This document shows positions 1 through 11,820 of a stretch of DNA of 64,000 nucleotides, in pieces. The first letter of the stretch is position 1. Each line of letters begins with the position of its first letter. Origin of the DNA: Camellia lanceoleosa (Eukaryota > Streptophyta > Magnoliopsida > Ericales > Theaceae); contig CM045762.1 in NCBI GenBank assembly GCA_025200525.1, forward strand, positions 188,753,154 to 188,817,153. Direction: 5' to 3'. The position numbers and the translations under genes were made by a program. The notes under the pieces were generated by a model. It saw only the letters and a program-made list of their open reading frames with translations, was not told the DNA's origin and searched no databases.

Positions 1-1017
1 CGTATAATTTATTATTAAATCTACGCGGTCACGTTCTTACCTCCCTATTTAGGGAGGAGGTGATCATTATGAAAAAGAAAAAGAAAAAAATAAGAGAAAT
101 AAAGGAAAAGATGATAAGGAGAAAGGGAAAAGAAAGGAGAGTGAAGAAACATATGTAGGAAGGTAGTAAAAATAAGAAAAAAATAGTAAGGGTCAATATT
201 AAGGTGAATTATATTATACCTTGAGTTATCATAATATTTTTACGTATGTTTTCACTTACGTATGTTTTGACTTACCTTGAGTTATCATAATATATTTTAC
301 GTATGTTTTGACTTACCATATCCCCACGCCTTAGGAGACTTAAATAACCATTGGTCTCTGTTTGGTCACTTTGTGACCATCTGTCTGTCATGGATCTATT
401 GACCCTCTAATTTCTGGTGTGGAGCAAAGTGTTGTACGAAACTAAGTGCCACACTGTTATGGGAGCCACCTCTAGAGTTCGTATGAGCCACCTCTTGAAT
501 CCGGACCTCTATTCTGACTGTCACTCCTATGACCTCTATTCTGTTTTGTTCGGTACCGTGGTTATGGTTAATTATTTACATAATTTCAGTTTTGCTACTT
601 AAATGACTATTTGTTTAGACTAAGCTATTTTAAATATTTTAGTTACATAACTATCCATAGTTATTTTGTGTCCCTTATACTCTTTACATAATATTTCTCA
701 CTCTTTCATGTGTTTATAGTTGTTTACCAATTTTCAGGAAACAGTGCAATTCAGGAATAGCTTTTGGAAAGTCTTATATGCGGGGCTGCAGAATAGACAC
801 ATACAACACTTTTATGATATTTTTATATGTAAATATCGGGCTTCTTGGTTAATAAATTGTGTTATAAAAATAGAAGCTCCGATAATTATTTTGGTACCCT
901 CACTTGAATATTATTTCCGCTCGCGTTTATTAATTTGTTTAAGAATTGGTCGGAGGTAACCTCAGTTATTGGCCATCACGATGCTTAACCCTTGGGTACG
1001 AGGAGTGGATCGTAACA
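1..1017 (+). repeat. LTR copy 1, 5' end outside the window
   Basis: This stretch matches 2200-3331 and 4530-5610 closely and ends in GATCGTAACA just before the primer-binding site at 1020. Relative to the other copies it has a local duplication of the TTACCTTGAGTTATCATAAT segment (about 215-300). It lacks about 180 bases that copy 2 has at about 2450-2630. Confidence 0.85.
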
Positions 1018-1769
1018 AATGGTATCAGAGCAATGGTTTATAAATAAATAAATAAATAAACCAAATCATCATTGGAGCATAGGACACACGCATATTTAAG
1101 AAAAAGGATAGCGGATAATTAGTACATAAATATTATATTTTGTTTGTCGATTTAATTATATTCTAATTTTATATGATTTTATATATACATATTAAATTTT
1201 TTTCTTCTTTCGTGTACCTAATTTGTGAAGGATAATAGATATAATTTATATTTGTTATAGCAAAAGAAGGAAAAGAAACACAGGGTGTCGAGCTCAAGCA
1301 CCCACCAAAATTATAATATAATTAAATACATAGAATTTCTAGTTTAGTATTAAAAAAAAAATCATTTCGATTTTTTTTAAAAGTGGGTTCAAATTATAAA
1401 CATACTAATTTTAAAACTATTTTTCGTCAATGGAAAGTTCACGGATAAAAGAAATGGGCGTTCATCTCAAATTCCTTAAACTCCTGCATATGATTCTGTC
1501 ATTTCACTTCTAGTCGCTTGTTTAATTATGTTCTTATTTTATTTTATTACAAAACTAATGAAAAGTTTTTTAAAATCACCGATTGTTTCTCATTTTGGCC
1601 CAAAAAAATTTTTGACAACTAGACAGCGAGTTGTTTTTAGTAAAGTTTTTTTTTTGAGGTAATATTTTCTATCAGATTAATCATCTAATATATATTTATC
1701 AGAGTGCGCAGCGGATAGTTTACACGTATGATAAATTTTCAGGGCGAAATTTTTAAAAGAAAGGAAGAT
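1018..1769 (+). repeat. Internal region 1 of the non-autonomous element
   Basis: It holds the tRNA-iMet primer-binding site (1020-1036) and ends in a purine tract (about 1755-1769). The segment between is AT-rich and non-coding. It is about 90% similar by eye to 3332-4088, including the shared GGAAAGTTCAC segment and the GCAGCGGATAGTTTA segment. No retroviral domain is visible in any frame. Confidence 0.8.
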
Positions 1770-3331
1770 TGTAACAACTCGAAAATTTAAGAAGTCCCTT
1801 AAATTTTATACTAGTATTATGGTTGTATGTGATAATATATTATTAAATAAATAATAATAAATACAGAATCTAATTTGGCATTGGATTATCAAATATGGAA
1901 TTAATTAGGGATGATTATTTGGGGCCAAATTAATAGAAATATGGAATTATAATACAAATTTGGCCAAATTAAAATTAAAGATAGTAAATAAATAAATATA
2001 AAAGTAAGAGTGAATAAATAATAATATTGATAACAATAACAATAACAATAATAATAATAATAATAGGTGTGATAGTAAAATAAATAATTAATTTACTTTT
2101 GGTATATGATAGAGTGTGTAATTTAATTTACTTATATAGTTATATTAGGAAATTATGTCAAAGTGTAATTATTTTAAATATTTTTTAAAAATAAATATGA
2201 ATCCATATAAAACGCGGGCCACGTTCTTATCTCCCCATAGGGAGGAGGTGATCACTATGGAAAAGAAAATGACAAAAAAACAAGAGAAAAGAAGGAAAAG
2301 AGGATAGGAGAAAGGGAAAATGAAGGAGAGCGAAGGAACATATGTGAGAAGGTAGTAAAAATAAGAAGAAAATAGTAAGGGTTAATATTAAGCTGAGATA
2401 TATTATACCTTGAGTTATCATAATATATTTTACGTATGTTTTGACTTACCATATTTATTTTATACAAGTTATGTTTTATAAATTATTATGAATTATATTA
2501 ATATTTCAATTACGTGAATTACTTTTTGAACTCTATTTGTTAAAATGAAACCCATGGATATATTTGTTTAACTTTTAAAGAATATTTGACAATGACCTTA
2601 TAAATAATTATGTTTTGTACGTACCACCACGAGAGTCTCACGCCTTAAGGAACTTAAATAACCATTGGTCTCTAGTTGGTCACTTTGTAACCCTATGTTT
2701 GTCATGGATTCATTGACCCTCTGATTTCTGGTGTTGAGTAAAGTGTTGTACGGAGCTAAGTGCTACACTGTTGTGGGAACCACCTCTAGAGTTCGTACGA
2801 GCCACCTCTTGAATCTGAACATCTGTTCTAACTATCACTCCTGTGACCACTGTTCTGTTCTGTTCGGTACCGTGATTATGGTTAATTATTTACATAATCT
2901 CAGTTTTACTACTTAAATGACTATTTGTTCAGACTAAGTTATTTTAAATATTTTAGTTAGATAACTATCCATGGTTATTTTGTGTCCCTTATACTCTTGA
3001 CATAATATTTCTTACTCTGCCATGTGCTTATAGTTGTTTACCAATTTTTCGAAAACAGTGCAATTCAGGAATAGCTTTTGGAAAATCTTAAACGCGATGC
3101 TGCGGAATAGACACACACAGCACTTTTATGATATTTTTATATGTAAATATCGGACTTTTTGGTTAATAAATTGTGTTATAAAAATAGAAGCTCTGATGAT
3201 TATTTTGATACCCTCACTTGAATATTATTTTCGCTCACGTTTATTAATTTGTTTAAGAATTGGCTGGAGGTAACCTCAGTTACTGGCCATCACGATGCTT
3301 AACCCTTGGGTACGGAGAGCGGATCGTGACA
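1770..3331 (+). repeat. LTR copy 2 (complete, 1562 bp)
   Basis: It starts TGTAACAACTCGAAAATTTAAG and ends GGATCGTGACA. It is followed by a primer-binding site (TGGTATTAGAGCAATGG, 3334) and preceded by a purine tract. Serving as the 3' LTR of one unit and the 5' LTR of the next, it shows that the two units share an LTR. Confidence 0.85.
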
Positions 3332-4088
3332 AATGGTATTAGAGCAATGGTTTATAAAAAAATAAATAAATAAAACAAATCATCATTGGAGCGTAGGACA
3401 CACGCACATTTAAGAAAGAGGATAGTGGATAGTTAGTACCTAAATATTATATTTTGTTTGTCAATTTAATTATATTATAATTTTATATGATTTTATATAT
3501 ATATATTAAATTTTTTTTCGTGTGCGTAATTTGTGAAGGATAATAGATATAATTTATATTTGTTATAGAAAAAGAAAGAAAAGAAATAAAGGGTGTCGGG
3601 TTCAAGCACCCACCAAAATTATAACATAATTAAATACATAGAATTCCCAGTTTAGTATTAAAAAAAAAATTCATTTCGATTTTTTTTAAAAGTTGGTTCA
3701 AATTATAAAGATACTAATTTTAATACTATTTTTCGTCAGTGGAAAGTTCACAGATAAAAGAAATGGGCGTTCATCTCAAATTCCTTTAACTCTTGCATAT
3801 GATTTTGTCATTTTACTTCCAGTCGCTTATTTAATTGTGTTCTTATTTTATTTTATTTTATTTTATTACAAAACTAATGAAAAGTTTTTTAAAATCACCA
3901 ATTGTTTCTCATTTTGGCCCAAAAAATTTTTTGACAACTAGACAGCGAGTTGTTTTTAGTAAAGTTTTTTTTTTGAGGTAATATTTTCTATCAGATTAAT
4001 CATCTAATATATATTTATCAGAGTGCGCAGTGGATAGTTTATACATATGACAAATTTTGAGGATGAAATTTCTAAAAGGAAGGAAGAT
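3332..4088 (+). repeat. Internal region 2 of the non-autonomous element
   Basis: A second copy of the internal region, with the primer-binding site at 3334-3350 and the purine tract at about 4074-4088. An open frame of 82 codons (3693-3941) is not conserved as an ORF in copy 1 and resembles no protein I know, so I treat the region as non-coding. Confidence 0.8.
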
Positions 4089-5610
4089 TGTAACAACCCG
4101 AAAAATTAAGTTGTCCCTTAAATTTTATACTAATATTATGGTTGTATGTGATAATATATTATTAAATAAATAATAATAAATACAGAATCTAATTTGGCAT
4201 TGGATTATCAAATATAAAATTAATTAGGGATTATTAGTTGGGGCCAAATTAACAAAAATATGAAATTATAATACAAATTGGGCCAATTAAAGGTAAAGAT
4301 AGTAAATAAATAAATATAAAAGTAAGAGTGAATAAATAATAATAATAATAATAATGAGTGTGGTTGTAAAATAAATAATTAATTTACTGTTGGTATACGA
4401 TAGAGTGTAATTTAATTAGAAATTAATTTATTTATATAGTTATATTAGAAAATTGAGTCAAAATGTAATTATCTTAAATATTTATTAAAGATAAGTATGA
4501 ATTCGTGTAATTTATTATCAAATCTGGAGAGGGATACGCAGGCTACGTTCTTACCTCCCTATAAATAGGGAGGAGGTGATCATTATGGAAAAGAAAAGGA
4601 AAAAAATGGAGAAAGGGAAAATGAAGGAAAGCGAAGAAACATATGTGAGAAGGTAGTAAAAATAAGAAGAAAATAATAAGGGTCAATATTAAGGTGAGTT
4701 ATATTATACCTTAAGTTATCATAATATATTTTACGTATGTTTTGACTTAACATATTTATTTTATACAAATTATGTTTTATAAATTATTATGAATTATATT
4801 AATATTTCAATTACGTGGATTATTTTCTGAACTCTATTTGTCAAAATGAAACCCATGGATATGTTTGTTTAACTTTTAAAGAATATTTGACAATGACCTT
4901 ATAAACAATTATGTTTTGTAAGTACCATATCGGGAGTCCCACGCCTTGGGGGACTTAAATAACCATTGGTCTCTGTTTGGTCACTTTGTGACCCTCTGTC
5001 TGTCATGGATCCATTGACCCTCTGATTTCTAGTGTGAAGCAAAGTGCTGTACGGAGCTAAGTGCTACACTGTTGTGGGAGCCACCTCTTGAATCTGGACC
5101 TCTATTCTGATTGTCACTCCTTTGACCTTTGTTCTATTCTGTTCAATACCATGGTTATGATTAATTATTTACATAATCTCAGTTTTGCTACTTAAATGAC
5201 TATTTGTTCAAACTAAGTTATTTCAAATATTTTAGTTACATAATTATCGATCTTTATTTTGTGTCCCTTATACTCTTGGCATAATATTTCTCACTCTACC
5301 ATGTGCTTATAGCTGTTTACCAATTTTCAAGAAACAGTGCAATTCATGAATAGTTTTTGGAAAGTCTTAAACGTGATGTTGCGGAATAGACACACACAAT
5401 ACTTTTATGATATTTTTATATGTAAATATCGGGCTTTTTGGTTAATAAATTGTATTATAAAAATAGAAGCTCTGATGATTATTTTAGTACCCTCACTTGA
5501 ATATTATTTCCGCTCGCATTTATTAATTTGTTTAAGAATTGGCCGGAGGTAACCTCAGTTACTGGCCATCACGATACTTAACCCTTGGGTACGGGAAGCG
5601 GGTCGTAACA
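4089..5610 (+). repeat. LTR copy 3 (complete, 1522 bp)
   Basis: It starts TGTAACAACCCG and ends GGGTCGTAACA. The next bases (AATACAGTAATAATA) are unique, not a primer-binding site, so this is the true 3' LTR of the array. The last 60 bases resemble the end of the solo LTR at 30990-31059 (both have TTACTGGCC then ACGATGCT then GGTCRTRACA). That puts the two families in the same lineage and fixes the orientation of the latter. Confidence 0.85.
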
Positions 5611-5987
5611 AATACAGTAATAATATATCAGATTATAAATAACATGTGATCACAATAATTTCTTATAGTTATACAAAAGTACCCAAAATGATATATAAAA
5701 AAATAATATATGATCCATATTCAATTTTTATAGAGTCAAATTCATACTTAATCTTAACCACACATTAGTTTTCTAAATCAATTCATTACCCAAACTATCT
5801 ACTATTATTTTAAGTAATATTCACCTTTTCAAAACTCACATAATAAAAATTAATTTGTTAAATAAATAAATAAACAAATGCGTAAAAGATTTACCAATTT
5901 TTCATAATTTTATCTTTGATGGGTAGAAATAATTTTAAAAAATTCAAAAATATTTGTTTTGACATTTATTTTTGTCAAATTAGTTTA
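5611..5987. repeat. AT-rich sequence; right part is the left half of a dispersed repeat
   Basis: No gene is seen. From about 5890 to 5987 the sequence matches 44690-44770. Joined to 34187-34400 across the retrotransposon it aligns as one continuous repeat copy, so this is the pre-insertion target DNA. The last five bases (GTTTA, 5983-5987) are the target-site duplication of the Tat element. Confidence 0.65.
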
Positions 5988-6750
5988 TGAGAGGGGGATT
6001 CCTTAATTTCACTTTGGACCGAACTCCACTTTGGACCGAACTCGTTTGGGCCGGGCTAAGTGGGCCAAGCTTGTTGGGCCGAGCTAAGTCCATGTGATCA
6101 GCGGGCACCATGGGTTGAGGATCCCGATCTGGTTGAGTCGGAGCGACTTTAGTCCACTAGCCCGGTGGAATAGCGCACTTCAATGAGTTAGAAAGGACTT
6201 CTGAGTTTGGGCCGACCGGAGAGGAGAGCTGTTGGATTTAAGGAGCTCGGTGGGAGTACTACGCAGTGGGAAGTAATCAAGGAATCCGGTCAAGAGGAAC
6301 GGTTGCTCAGTAGGTCGTGGTGCGGCGCTGATAGTAGCCCGGTCGGAAGTGCTGTGTAGTTGCGCGGTATCGCGGAAAGGAGGTTCCACAGTTCGTGTGT
6401 TAATTCGGTTGGGCAGTTTTTGTTACGTGATGTTTAGCTGTTTTAGCACTAACACGTGGGGAAATGTGAGAAGGGAGTAGGTCCACACGTCCTGAGGGGA
6501 ATGGGCGCAAAAACGCGCGCAGAAATCATATAAACAAGATCGCATCACCATACAGAAAGATAGTGACTAACTGAACATTGTAACCTTTCTCTCTTCTCTC
6601 TCTAAAGGTGTGCTGATTTGATCGTCGGAGGGATTTTTTGGCAGCACACCGCCGGGTAGCTCACCACCGTTGTGTTCGTAGGTTAATCGGAATGACGCGA
6701 AGCTTCGATGTGAGGAGTACGGACGGTATCGGATATTTGCTTCTCGCACA
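5988..6750 (+). repeat. 5' LTR of the Tat element
   Basis: It runs from TGAGAGGGGGATTCC to TTCTCGCACA, 763 bp, and matches 33436-34181 throughout. It contains a local duplication of CACTTTGGACCGAACTC near its start that the 3' LTR lacks. A TATA-like CATATAAAC lies at about 6527, and a CT-rich stretch before AAAGGTGTGC (6590-6612) is where transcripts would begin. Confidence 0.9.
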
Positions 6751-6771
6751 ATTGGCGCTACCTGTTGGAAG
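6751..6771 (+). other. Primer-binding site of the Tat element
   Basis: ATTGGCGCTACCTGTTGGAA directly follows the 5' LTR. It resembles the ATTGGCGCCGTCTGTGGGA type of site common in Tat elements, with a few changes. The identity of the tRNA primer was not verified. Confidence 0.6.
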
Positions 6772-6819
6772 AAGAGAATAGACACAACCTTGCCCTCCAA
6801 GCTCATCGGATCATCTCTC

Positions 6820-8356
6820 ATGGCGAACAACGATAAAGTACCATTGTCTGCCATTGATGGTATTACCCCAGAGTTTGTCCAACGGAGAGACGGACTTCCC
6901 GCCATTCCGAACATGGCGGGCCTGGAAACCTCTCTAGGAGGACTCCCTAGAGATACGCGAGATAAGCGCGCCAGGAGCACTGATCACTCACGGAGTCCAT
7001 ACGGGCACCGGCGACGAAGAAAGTCGCATGCTCAACGCCTGGAGCACAAGTTGAAGGATCAAAACATTGTCATCCGGAGAATGACGGCAGAGATGGAAGC
7101 TCTCAAGTGGCAAGTCAAAATGAAGGGTGTTACTGGAGTGGGTGACCACAGTGAGCGCACCCAACCCCGCCGCTCAGGCAGCCAGAATCAGCGACACACG
7201 CCCTCTCTCTCCATCACTAGAAGCTATGAGGTTAGAGACTCTGACTCGACGGCGGAGAAGTCATGCGCGCAAGACAGCAGTTACCGTCCCTCACGTCCGA
7301 CGACTTTGAGATATTCCTACTCCGCTCGATCGGAGGACTTGAGAGACATCTTGGAAGAACGAGCGCGCCGACGAAAGGCTAAGAGGGTGCCGGCGCTCCA
7401 ACGGTTATCTTACGAGGGTCGCGCTAGTGAAGAGGTCATAATGCCGCCACCTCAATCGGTTGTACCTGTCTCTTTGGACAAAGATTTGGCAAGATTGAGC
7501 ACCACTCCCTTTCTCCCTTGAGATAGAGACCACACCGCTTCCAGCAGGCTTTCATCAGCCCAAGTTTACGCTCTATGATGGAATAACTGATCCGTACATG
7601 CACGTAAGCCATTTCCGGCAGGTTATGGCTGGATACAGGCGTAACGATGCTCTCATGTGCCTTATTTTCCCGTCAAGTTTGGGCGAGTTGGGCTTGAAGT
7701 GGTTTGAGAGGCTTCTGGAGAAAAGCATCGAAAGGTGGTAGCAATTGGCGGAAGCATTCGTCAATCAATTCAAGACCAACACTAAAACGCCAAAGGAAGT
7801 TGACCACCTCCTGAGCGTCAAGATAGAGTTAGGCGATTCTCTCAAAGCATATAACGCCAGATATTGGGAAACCTTCAACGAGATCCTTGATTGCCCAACC
7901 AACCTAGTGGCAATCACCCAATATAAGCACGGTCTCCCGATCGGACATAGACTGAGGGACTTGCTCACGATGAACCAACCGACTTCCATGAAGCTGTTGA
8001 TACAGTGCATCAACGAGCACATCCGAGTAGAAGATGATGCAATTGTGTCCACCGCGAAGACAAATTCGGTGGCAACGGACAAAAAAGTGGCTGGAAAAGT
8101 CCACGCGGTCGGACATGAGACAAATTGTCCAAATGACTGTGCAAGAGAATCAGACCATGGTCCAGATCGTAGAAATCGGGGTAAAGGTCGCTGCAATGAC
8201 CGAACAGATTATCCTCGCGATGACACAGCAAATGCAAACAGAAAGTTGAACGCTCGGACGGGCATCACCACAGTTTTTAAGACTCCAATCTACCGCATAC
8301 TTATTGAAATCTGGGACGAGGTTTACATCCGGTTCCCCGCTAAGTTAGGCGATACG
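6820..8356 (+). pseudogene. gag of the Tat element, first part
   Basis: Encodes the capsid-like Gag polyprotein that would package element RNA in cytoplasmic particles. The first methionine codon is at 6820 (MANNDK). A basic segment (RRRRKSHAQRLEHKL) and a coiled stretch come first. The Retrotrans_gag domain starts near 7508 (PFSLEIETTPLP, then YDGITDPYMHVSHF, DALMCLIFPSSLGELGLKWF, and the LAEAFVNQFKTN and LKAYNARYWETFNEI segments). The domain lies one frame over from the N-terminal part, so there is a frameshift near 7505, and TAG at 7739-7741 stops it after KSIERW. Coding signal fades after about 8200. The reading frame is then cut by the solo LTR at 8357 and resumes at 10831. Confidence 0.85.
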
Positions 8357-10825
8357 TGTAACGACCTCAAAATTAGACATAAAACAACCATTCACATAAC
8401 CAATAAACATAGGAGAAATAATATATATTCATTCTTCAGAGTCTTCTTTATAACAGTTATCACATGCATTACATTTTCAATGATATTCATCTTGAAACCA
8501 TAGCATGTAATTCCAACTTCTAATAACAAAAGAAATGCCCTACGGGCTTACATCTTTCCAACCTATCGCTTGGGTATAACAAAAGAAGAGTTCTAACTCT
8601 ATTACAAATAAAGCCCTCGGCTTAAGTTTACATTTTATCACCAAAAATAAATCAACAAAAAAGAGTCTTCAACTCTCGAACCTTCCAAGCTAAAACCTTG
8701 GAGGTGGCATGTCACCTGTTCCTAAAAAATGGTGTCCCAAGTAGGGTGAGCCAAAGCCTAGTAGAGATATGCTAAACCAAATATCAGAAATAACTAAAAC
8801 ATTAGCATCTGATAAATGTTCAACACATGTACATCGATTTACACCATTTCTATAATCCATCAACATCGATATTCATCTTTTAACCCGGTTTCATTTCTAT
8901 TTCCAATTCACTTTATTGACATGGTTCGTTTATCCAAGTAATTCAAATGAGACTACAACTCATAAAACAACACTTCAATTCATCAACAATTCAAAATGAG
9001 ACTACAACTCATATTATCAACACTTCAATCATCAACATCATTCAGATGTATGTAAGGTTTCGGGACTTTCACCCTGGACACTCCAGCCAACTTAATTATC
9101 AATGGAGTCCATCCCCTATCTCCTCCCAAACAGTGGAGTACATCCCCTATCTCCTCCCAAACAAAGATACATATGCAATGTATTTAAACACTTTGTCATA
9201 TACAATGATCAATTAACATATTCAATGTGATATTCCAACTGTCATATTCAATGACATATTCCAATTGATTAGTTTTAGTTTACCTAATCATCATGCAATT
9301 CTACAACAATCATGGCTATTCTCTACCAATAGCCCAAAATAGTTATTTCTAAACAGATAAATAAATTTATCAAACAAATAAATTATTATATTTTCCATCG
9401 GTGAGTGATTTATTAATACAACTACACCATTCAATCTCATGTTTTCCCAATTCCATAATTTCCAAACCAATTTCATATTCCCCAATGTTTCAAAATTTAC
9501 ACAAATAATTTATATAGCTCAAATCAGGGCATTATCCTCCATTTCTCAAAACTTGCAATCAAGGCCAAATTTCTTTCATTTTACATAATTATTTCCATCA
9601 TCAAGACCTCATATACACAATGGAACCTAATCATGGAAAACCCCTCTTTCAACATTGCAAAATTCAAACCCTAACTTCCCAAAATTTTCAAATCTCACCA
9701 TTTATACAAAATGACTACTATTTATGTTAAAACTCATAAGAAGGAGTAGTTTATCCCTACCTCAAATGGAGAGACTCAAAGGAGATGAAGAGAAAACTTG
9801 AAAGTGCTCCACATCCACACTTTTTCGGATCAAAAGATAGCCCACGAGATACTCTAGCTTTTTAACAAAGGAAATATGGTAGAAACCTTCTAGATCAAGT
9901 GTATTTGTAGAGAGAATGAGTGTGTAGAGAGAGAGTGTGTCGGATCTAGGGTTTGGAGTGGAAAAGAGGTTCAAAAATGGTGTAGAAACACGCTGCTGCG
10001 AACTGATATATTCGAGGCTCGCTCGAGCGAAGAAGTGGTCGCTCAAGCGACCAGACACAACAAACACCTTGCACGAGCGCACAATTCAAAGCTTCAGGTC
10101 TACAACCCAGACACACGCTCGAGCGCAAAAGTGCTCGCTCGAGTGAAGGAACACAAAACATAGAGCTCGCTCGCTCGAGTGACAAAAGCCTCGCTCGAGC
10201 GAAGAATACCAACCTTCAGGTTTTTCAGAGACACAGACGCACGCTTGAGCGCAATAGTGCTCGCTCAAGCGAAGAGACACACCACACAAAGCTCGCTCGA
10301 GTGCAAGAACCCTCGCTCGAGCGCAAGAACCCTCGCTCGAGCGCACAATTCAAAGCTTCAAGTCTGCAACCCAAACGCACGCTCGAGCATAAGAGTGCTC
10401 GCTCGAGCGAAGGAACACAAAACATAGAGCTCGTTTGCTCGAGCGACAAAGCCTCACTCAAGCGAAGAATACCAACCTTCAGGTTTTTCAGAGACGGAGA
10501 CACACGCTTGAGCGCAAGAGTGCTCGCTAGAGCAAAAAGACACACCACACAACGCTTGCTCGAGTGCAAGAACCCTCGCTTGAGCAAAGAAGCTAAAACC
10601 CAAGGCTTGCTCGAGCGACAAAAGCCTCGCTCAAGCGAAGGAACCAAAATCTGGACAGTAACCATTTGTTCCAACACCCAACCAACCTGTTCCAATCTTA
10701 CCTAACACATCCCAAAACTCAAATACAAGGAATTAAAGGATGGAAACAAGATATAGACGACAACAACCAACCACGGAACCTAAGTCCGGAACACATTATA
10801 TGACGGGAAAATTGGGATCGCTATA
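8357..10825 (-). mobile_element. Solo-LTR-like insertion 1 (subfamily A, 2469 bp)
   Basis: It begins TGTAACGACCTC and ends GGGATCGCTATA on the plus strand. It is flanked by ATACG and ATGTG, which could be a 5-bp duplication changed by two transitions. It is the reverse complement of the insertion at 11251-22257 over most of its length. Shared parts include the block at 8730-8770, the repeated CCCCTATCTCCTCCCAAAC segment at about 9110-9170, and the CTCGAGCG cluster. No gag, pol or primer-binding site is present, so a solo LTR is the simplest reading. Orientation is inferred from the 3' end of the related LTR at 4089-5610. Confidence 0.75.
10010..10640. repeat. Cluster of CGCTCGAGCG palindromes, insertion 1
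   Basis: Dozens of copies of a perfect 10-bp palindrome CGCTCGAGCG or its variants (CTCAAGCG, CTTGAGCG, CTCGAGTG) occur at 15-30 base spacing, in a larger unit of about 60 bases that includes AACACAAAACATAGAG and CTTCAGG segments. Every common variant is a CG to CA or TG change, as expected from deamination of methylated CpG. The surrounding sequence is AT-rich. The long Arg/Ser/Leu-rich frames here are by-products of the repeat. Confidence 0.85.
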
Positions 10826-10830
10826 ATGTG

Positions 10831-11250
10831 CAAAAGGGCTTCAATCCACGGTACCGCTGCACATTTCATGGAGAGTGAGGGCACCGGACGGAGGACTGTT
10901 TGCCCCTGAAGCAACGCTTGGAGGAGTTAGTTGTCGCTGGTCACTTGGACTATTACATCGACGGGGGCGTCAGGGCCATGCACCATGCACCGATAAAATC
11001 GGGTGGTTTGGATGACCTAGAAGCACCCCCCCAAGGAGTGATCAATGTGATCCACGGTATAGTAGAACCGGCGCGAGTATGCAAGCTTCGGGAGATGATC
11101 AAAAAAGCAAAACATATATGAGAAGTTTTGTCACTCTAGCCCGCGATCAAAAGAGGCAAGACTGAGGAGAAAAATGTGCTTAGCTTCTTGAACAAGGATC
11201 TTGAGCGCATTCAAACGCCGCACAATAACGCTCTGGTGGTCACCTTTCGT
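10831..11250 (+). pseudogene. gag of the Tat element, second part, with zinc knuckle
   Basis: Gag resumes after insertion 1. The frame YRCTFHGE-stop-GHRTEDCLPLKQRLEELV gives the CX2HX4HX4C zinc knuckle of Tat Gag proteins, broken by TGA between its two histidines. GHLDYYIDGG follows, then PQGVINVIHGIVEP, and NVLSFLNKDLERIQTPHNNALVVT, which is the linker that leads into the protease. It stops at the target duplication TTCGT (11246-11250), where insertion 2 begins, and continues at 22259. Confidence 0.85.
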
Positions 11251-11439
11251 TATAGCGATCCCGGGTTTTTCCCCTTTATTTATAGTATTTTGGACATGGG
11301 TTCCATGGTTGAGTATTGTTGTATATGTCTCTTTGCGTCCTTTAATTCTTTGTAGTTGAGTTTTGGGATGTGTTGAGCAGGTTTGTAACAGGTTGGGTGT
11401 GTTTTGAAACAAATGGTTGCTGCCCAGTTTTTGGTGCCT

Positions 11440-11820
11440 TCGCTCGAGCGAGGCTTTTGTCGCTCAAGCGAGCTCATTGTTTTAGTTCCTTCGCCCGAGC
11501 TAGGGTTCCTTCACTTGAGCGAGCTTTGAGTGGTGTATCTATTGGCACGAGCAAGAATTTTTGCACTCGAGCGTGCGTCTACATCTAGTTTGGACTTGAA
11601 GGTTGTGTTTCTTGGCTCAAGCGAGCTTTCCTTCGCTCGAGCGAGCGAGCGATATGTTTTGGGATTCTTCGCTCGAGCAAGGACTCCTGCACTCAAGCGT
11701 GCTTCTGGTTTGTAGACCTGAAGCTTCGTGTTGTTCGCTCGAGCGAAGCCTTTTGTGCTTGAGCGAGGTTCTTTTGTGTCTGGTCGCTCGAGCAACCATT
11801 CTTTTGCTCGAGCGAGCCTC
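11440..11820. repeat. Cluster of CGCTCGAGCG palindromes, insertion 2
   Basis: About twenty copies or one-step variants of CGCTCGAGCG lie between 11440 and 11820, for example TTCGCTCGAGCGAGGC at 11440 and TTCGCTCGAGCGAGCG at 11633. They occupy the inverted equivalent of the 10010-10640 cluster. CpG-decay variants are again the main variants. Confidence 0.85.

Larger units (their letters stand above)
1..5610 (+). mobile_element. Tandem non-autonomous LTR retrotransposon array (LTR-int-LTR-int-LTR)
   Basis: Three copies of a roughly 1.5 kb LTR alternate with two internal regions of about 0.75 kb. LTRs start with TGTAACAAC and end with CGTRACA. A sequence TGGTATYAGAGCAATGG, complementary to the 3' end of initiator-Met tRNA, begins two bases after the first two LTRs. 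A purine-rich tract (AAAAGGAAGGAAGAT type) sits just before the second and third LTRs. The internal regions have no gag or pol reading frame, so mobility would depend on another element. The left LTR is cut by the window start, so the 5' target duplication cannot be checked. The LTR-internal-LTR-internal-LTR order is what unequal recombination between elements, or integration of a concatemer, would leave. Confidence 0.85.

Noticed and set aside
720..959. 79-codon frame repeated in all three LTR copies (also 3034-3273, 5337-5552)
   Set aside because: It is open because the LTR copies are similar, but its start codons are mostly TTG or lost and it has no domain. LTR U3/R sequence explains the repetition.
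1020..1036. Possible tRNA fragment
   Set aside because: It is the short complement of the tRNA-iMet 3' end placed directly after an LTR, that is a primer-binding site, not a tRNA gene.
6180..6389. Minus-strand frame in the 5' LTR (and its copy at 33612-34130)
   Set aside because: These frames lie in the LTRs, are not conserved between the two LTRs in length or reading, and lack any known domain.
10010..10640. CRISPR-like array
   Set aside because: Repeats are 10-base palindromes with irregular short spacing, within an LTR of a plant genome, and no cas genes exist here.
10225..10695. Open frame of 156 codons on the minus strand rich in SLERAL/RSSV repeats
   Set aside because: It is produced by the CTCGAGCG repeats, which stay open in several frames on both strands. 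There are no conserved domains and similar frames appear in all four clusters.
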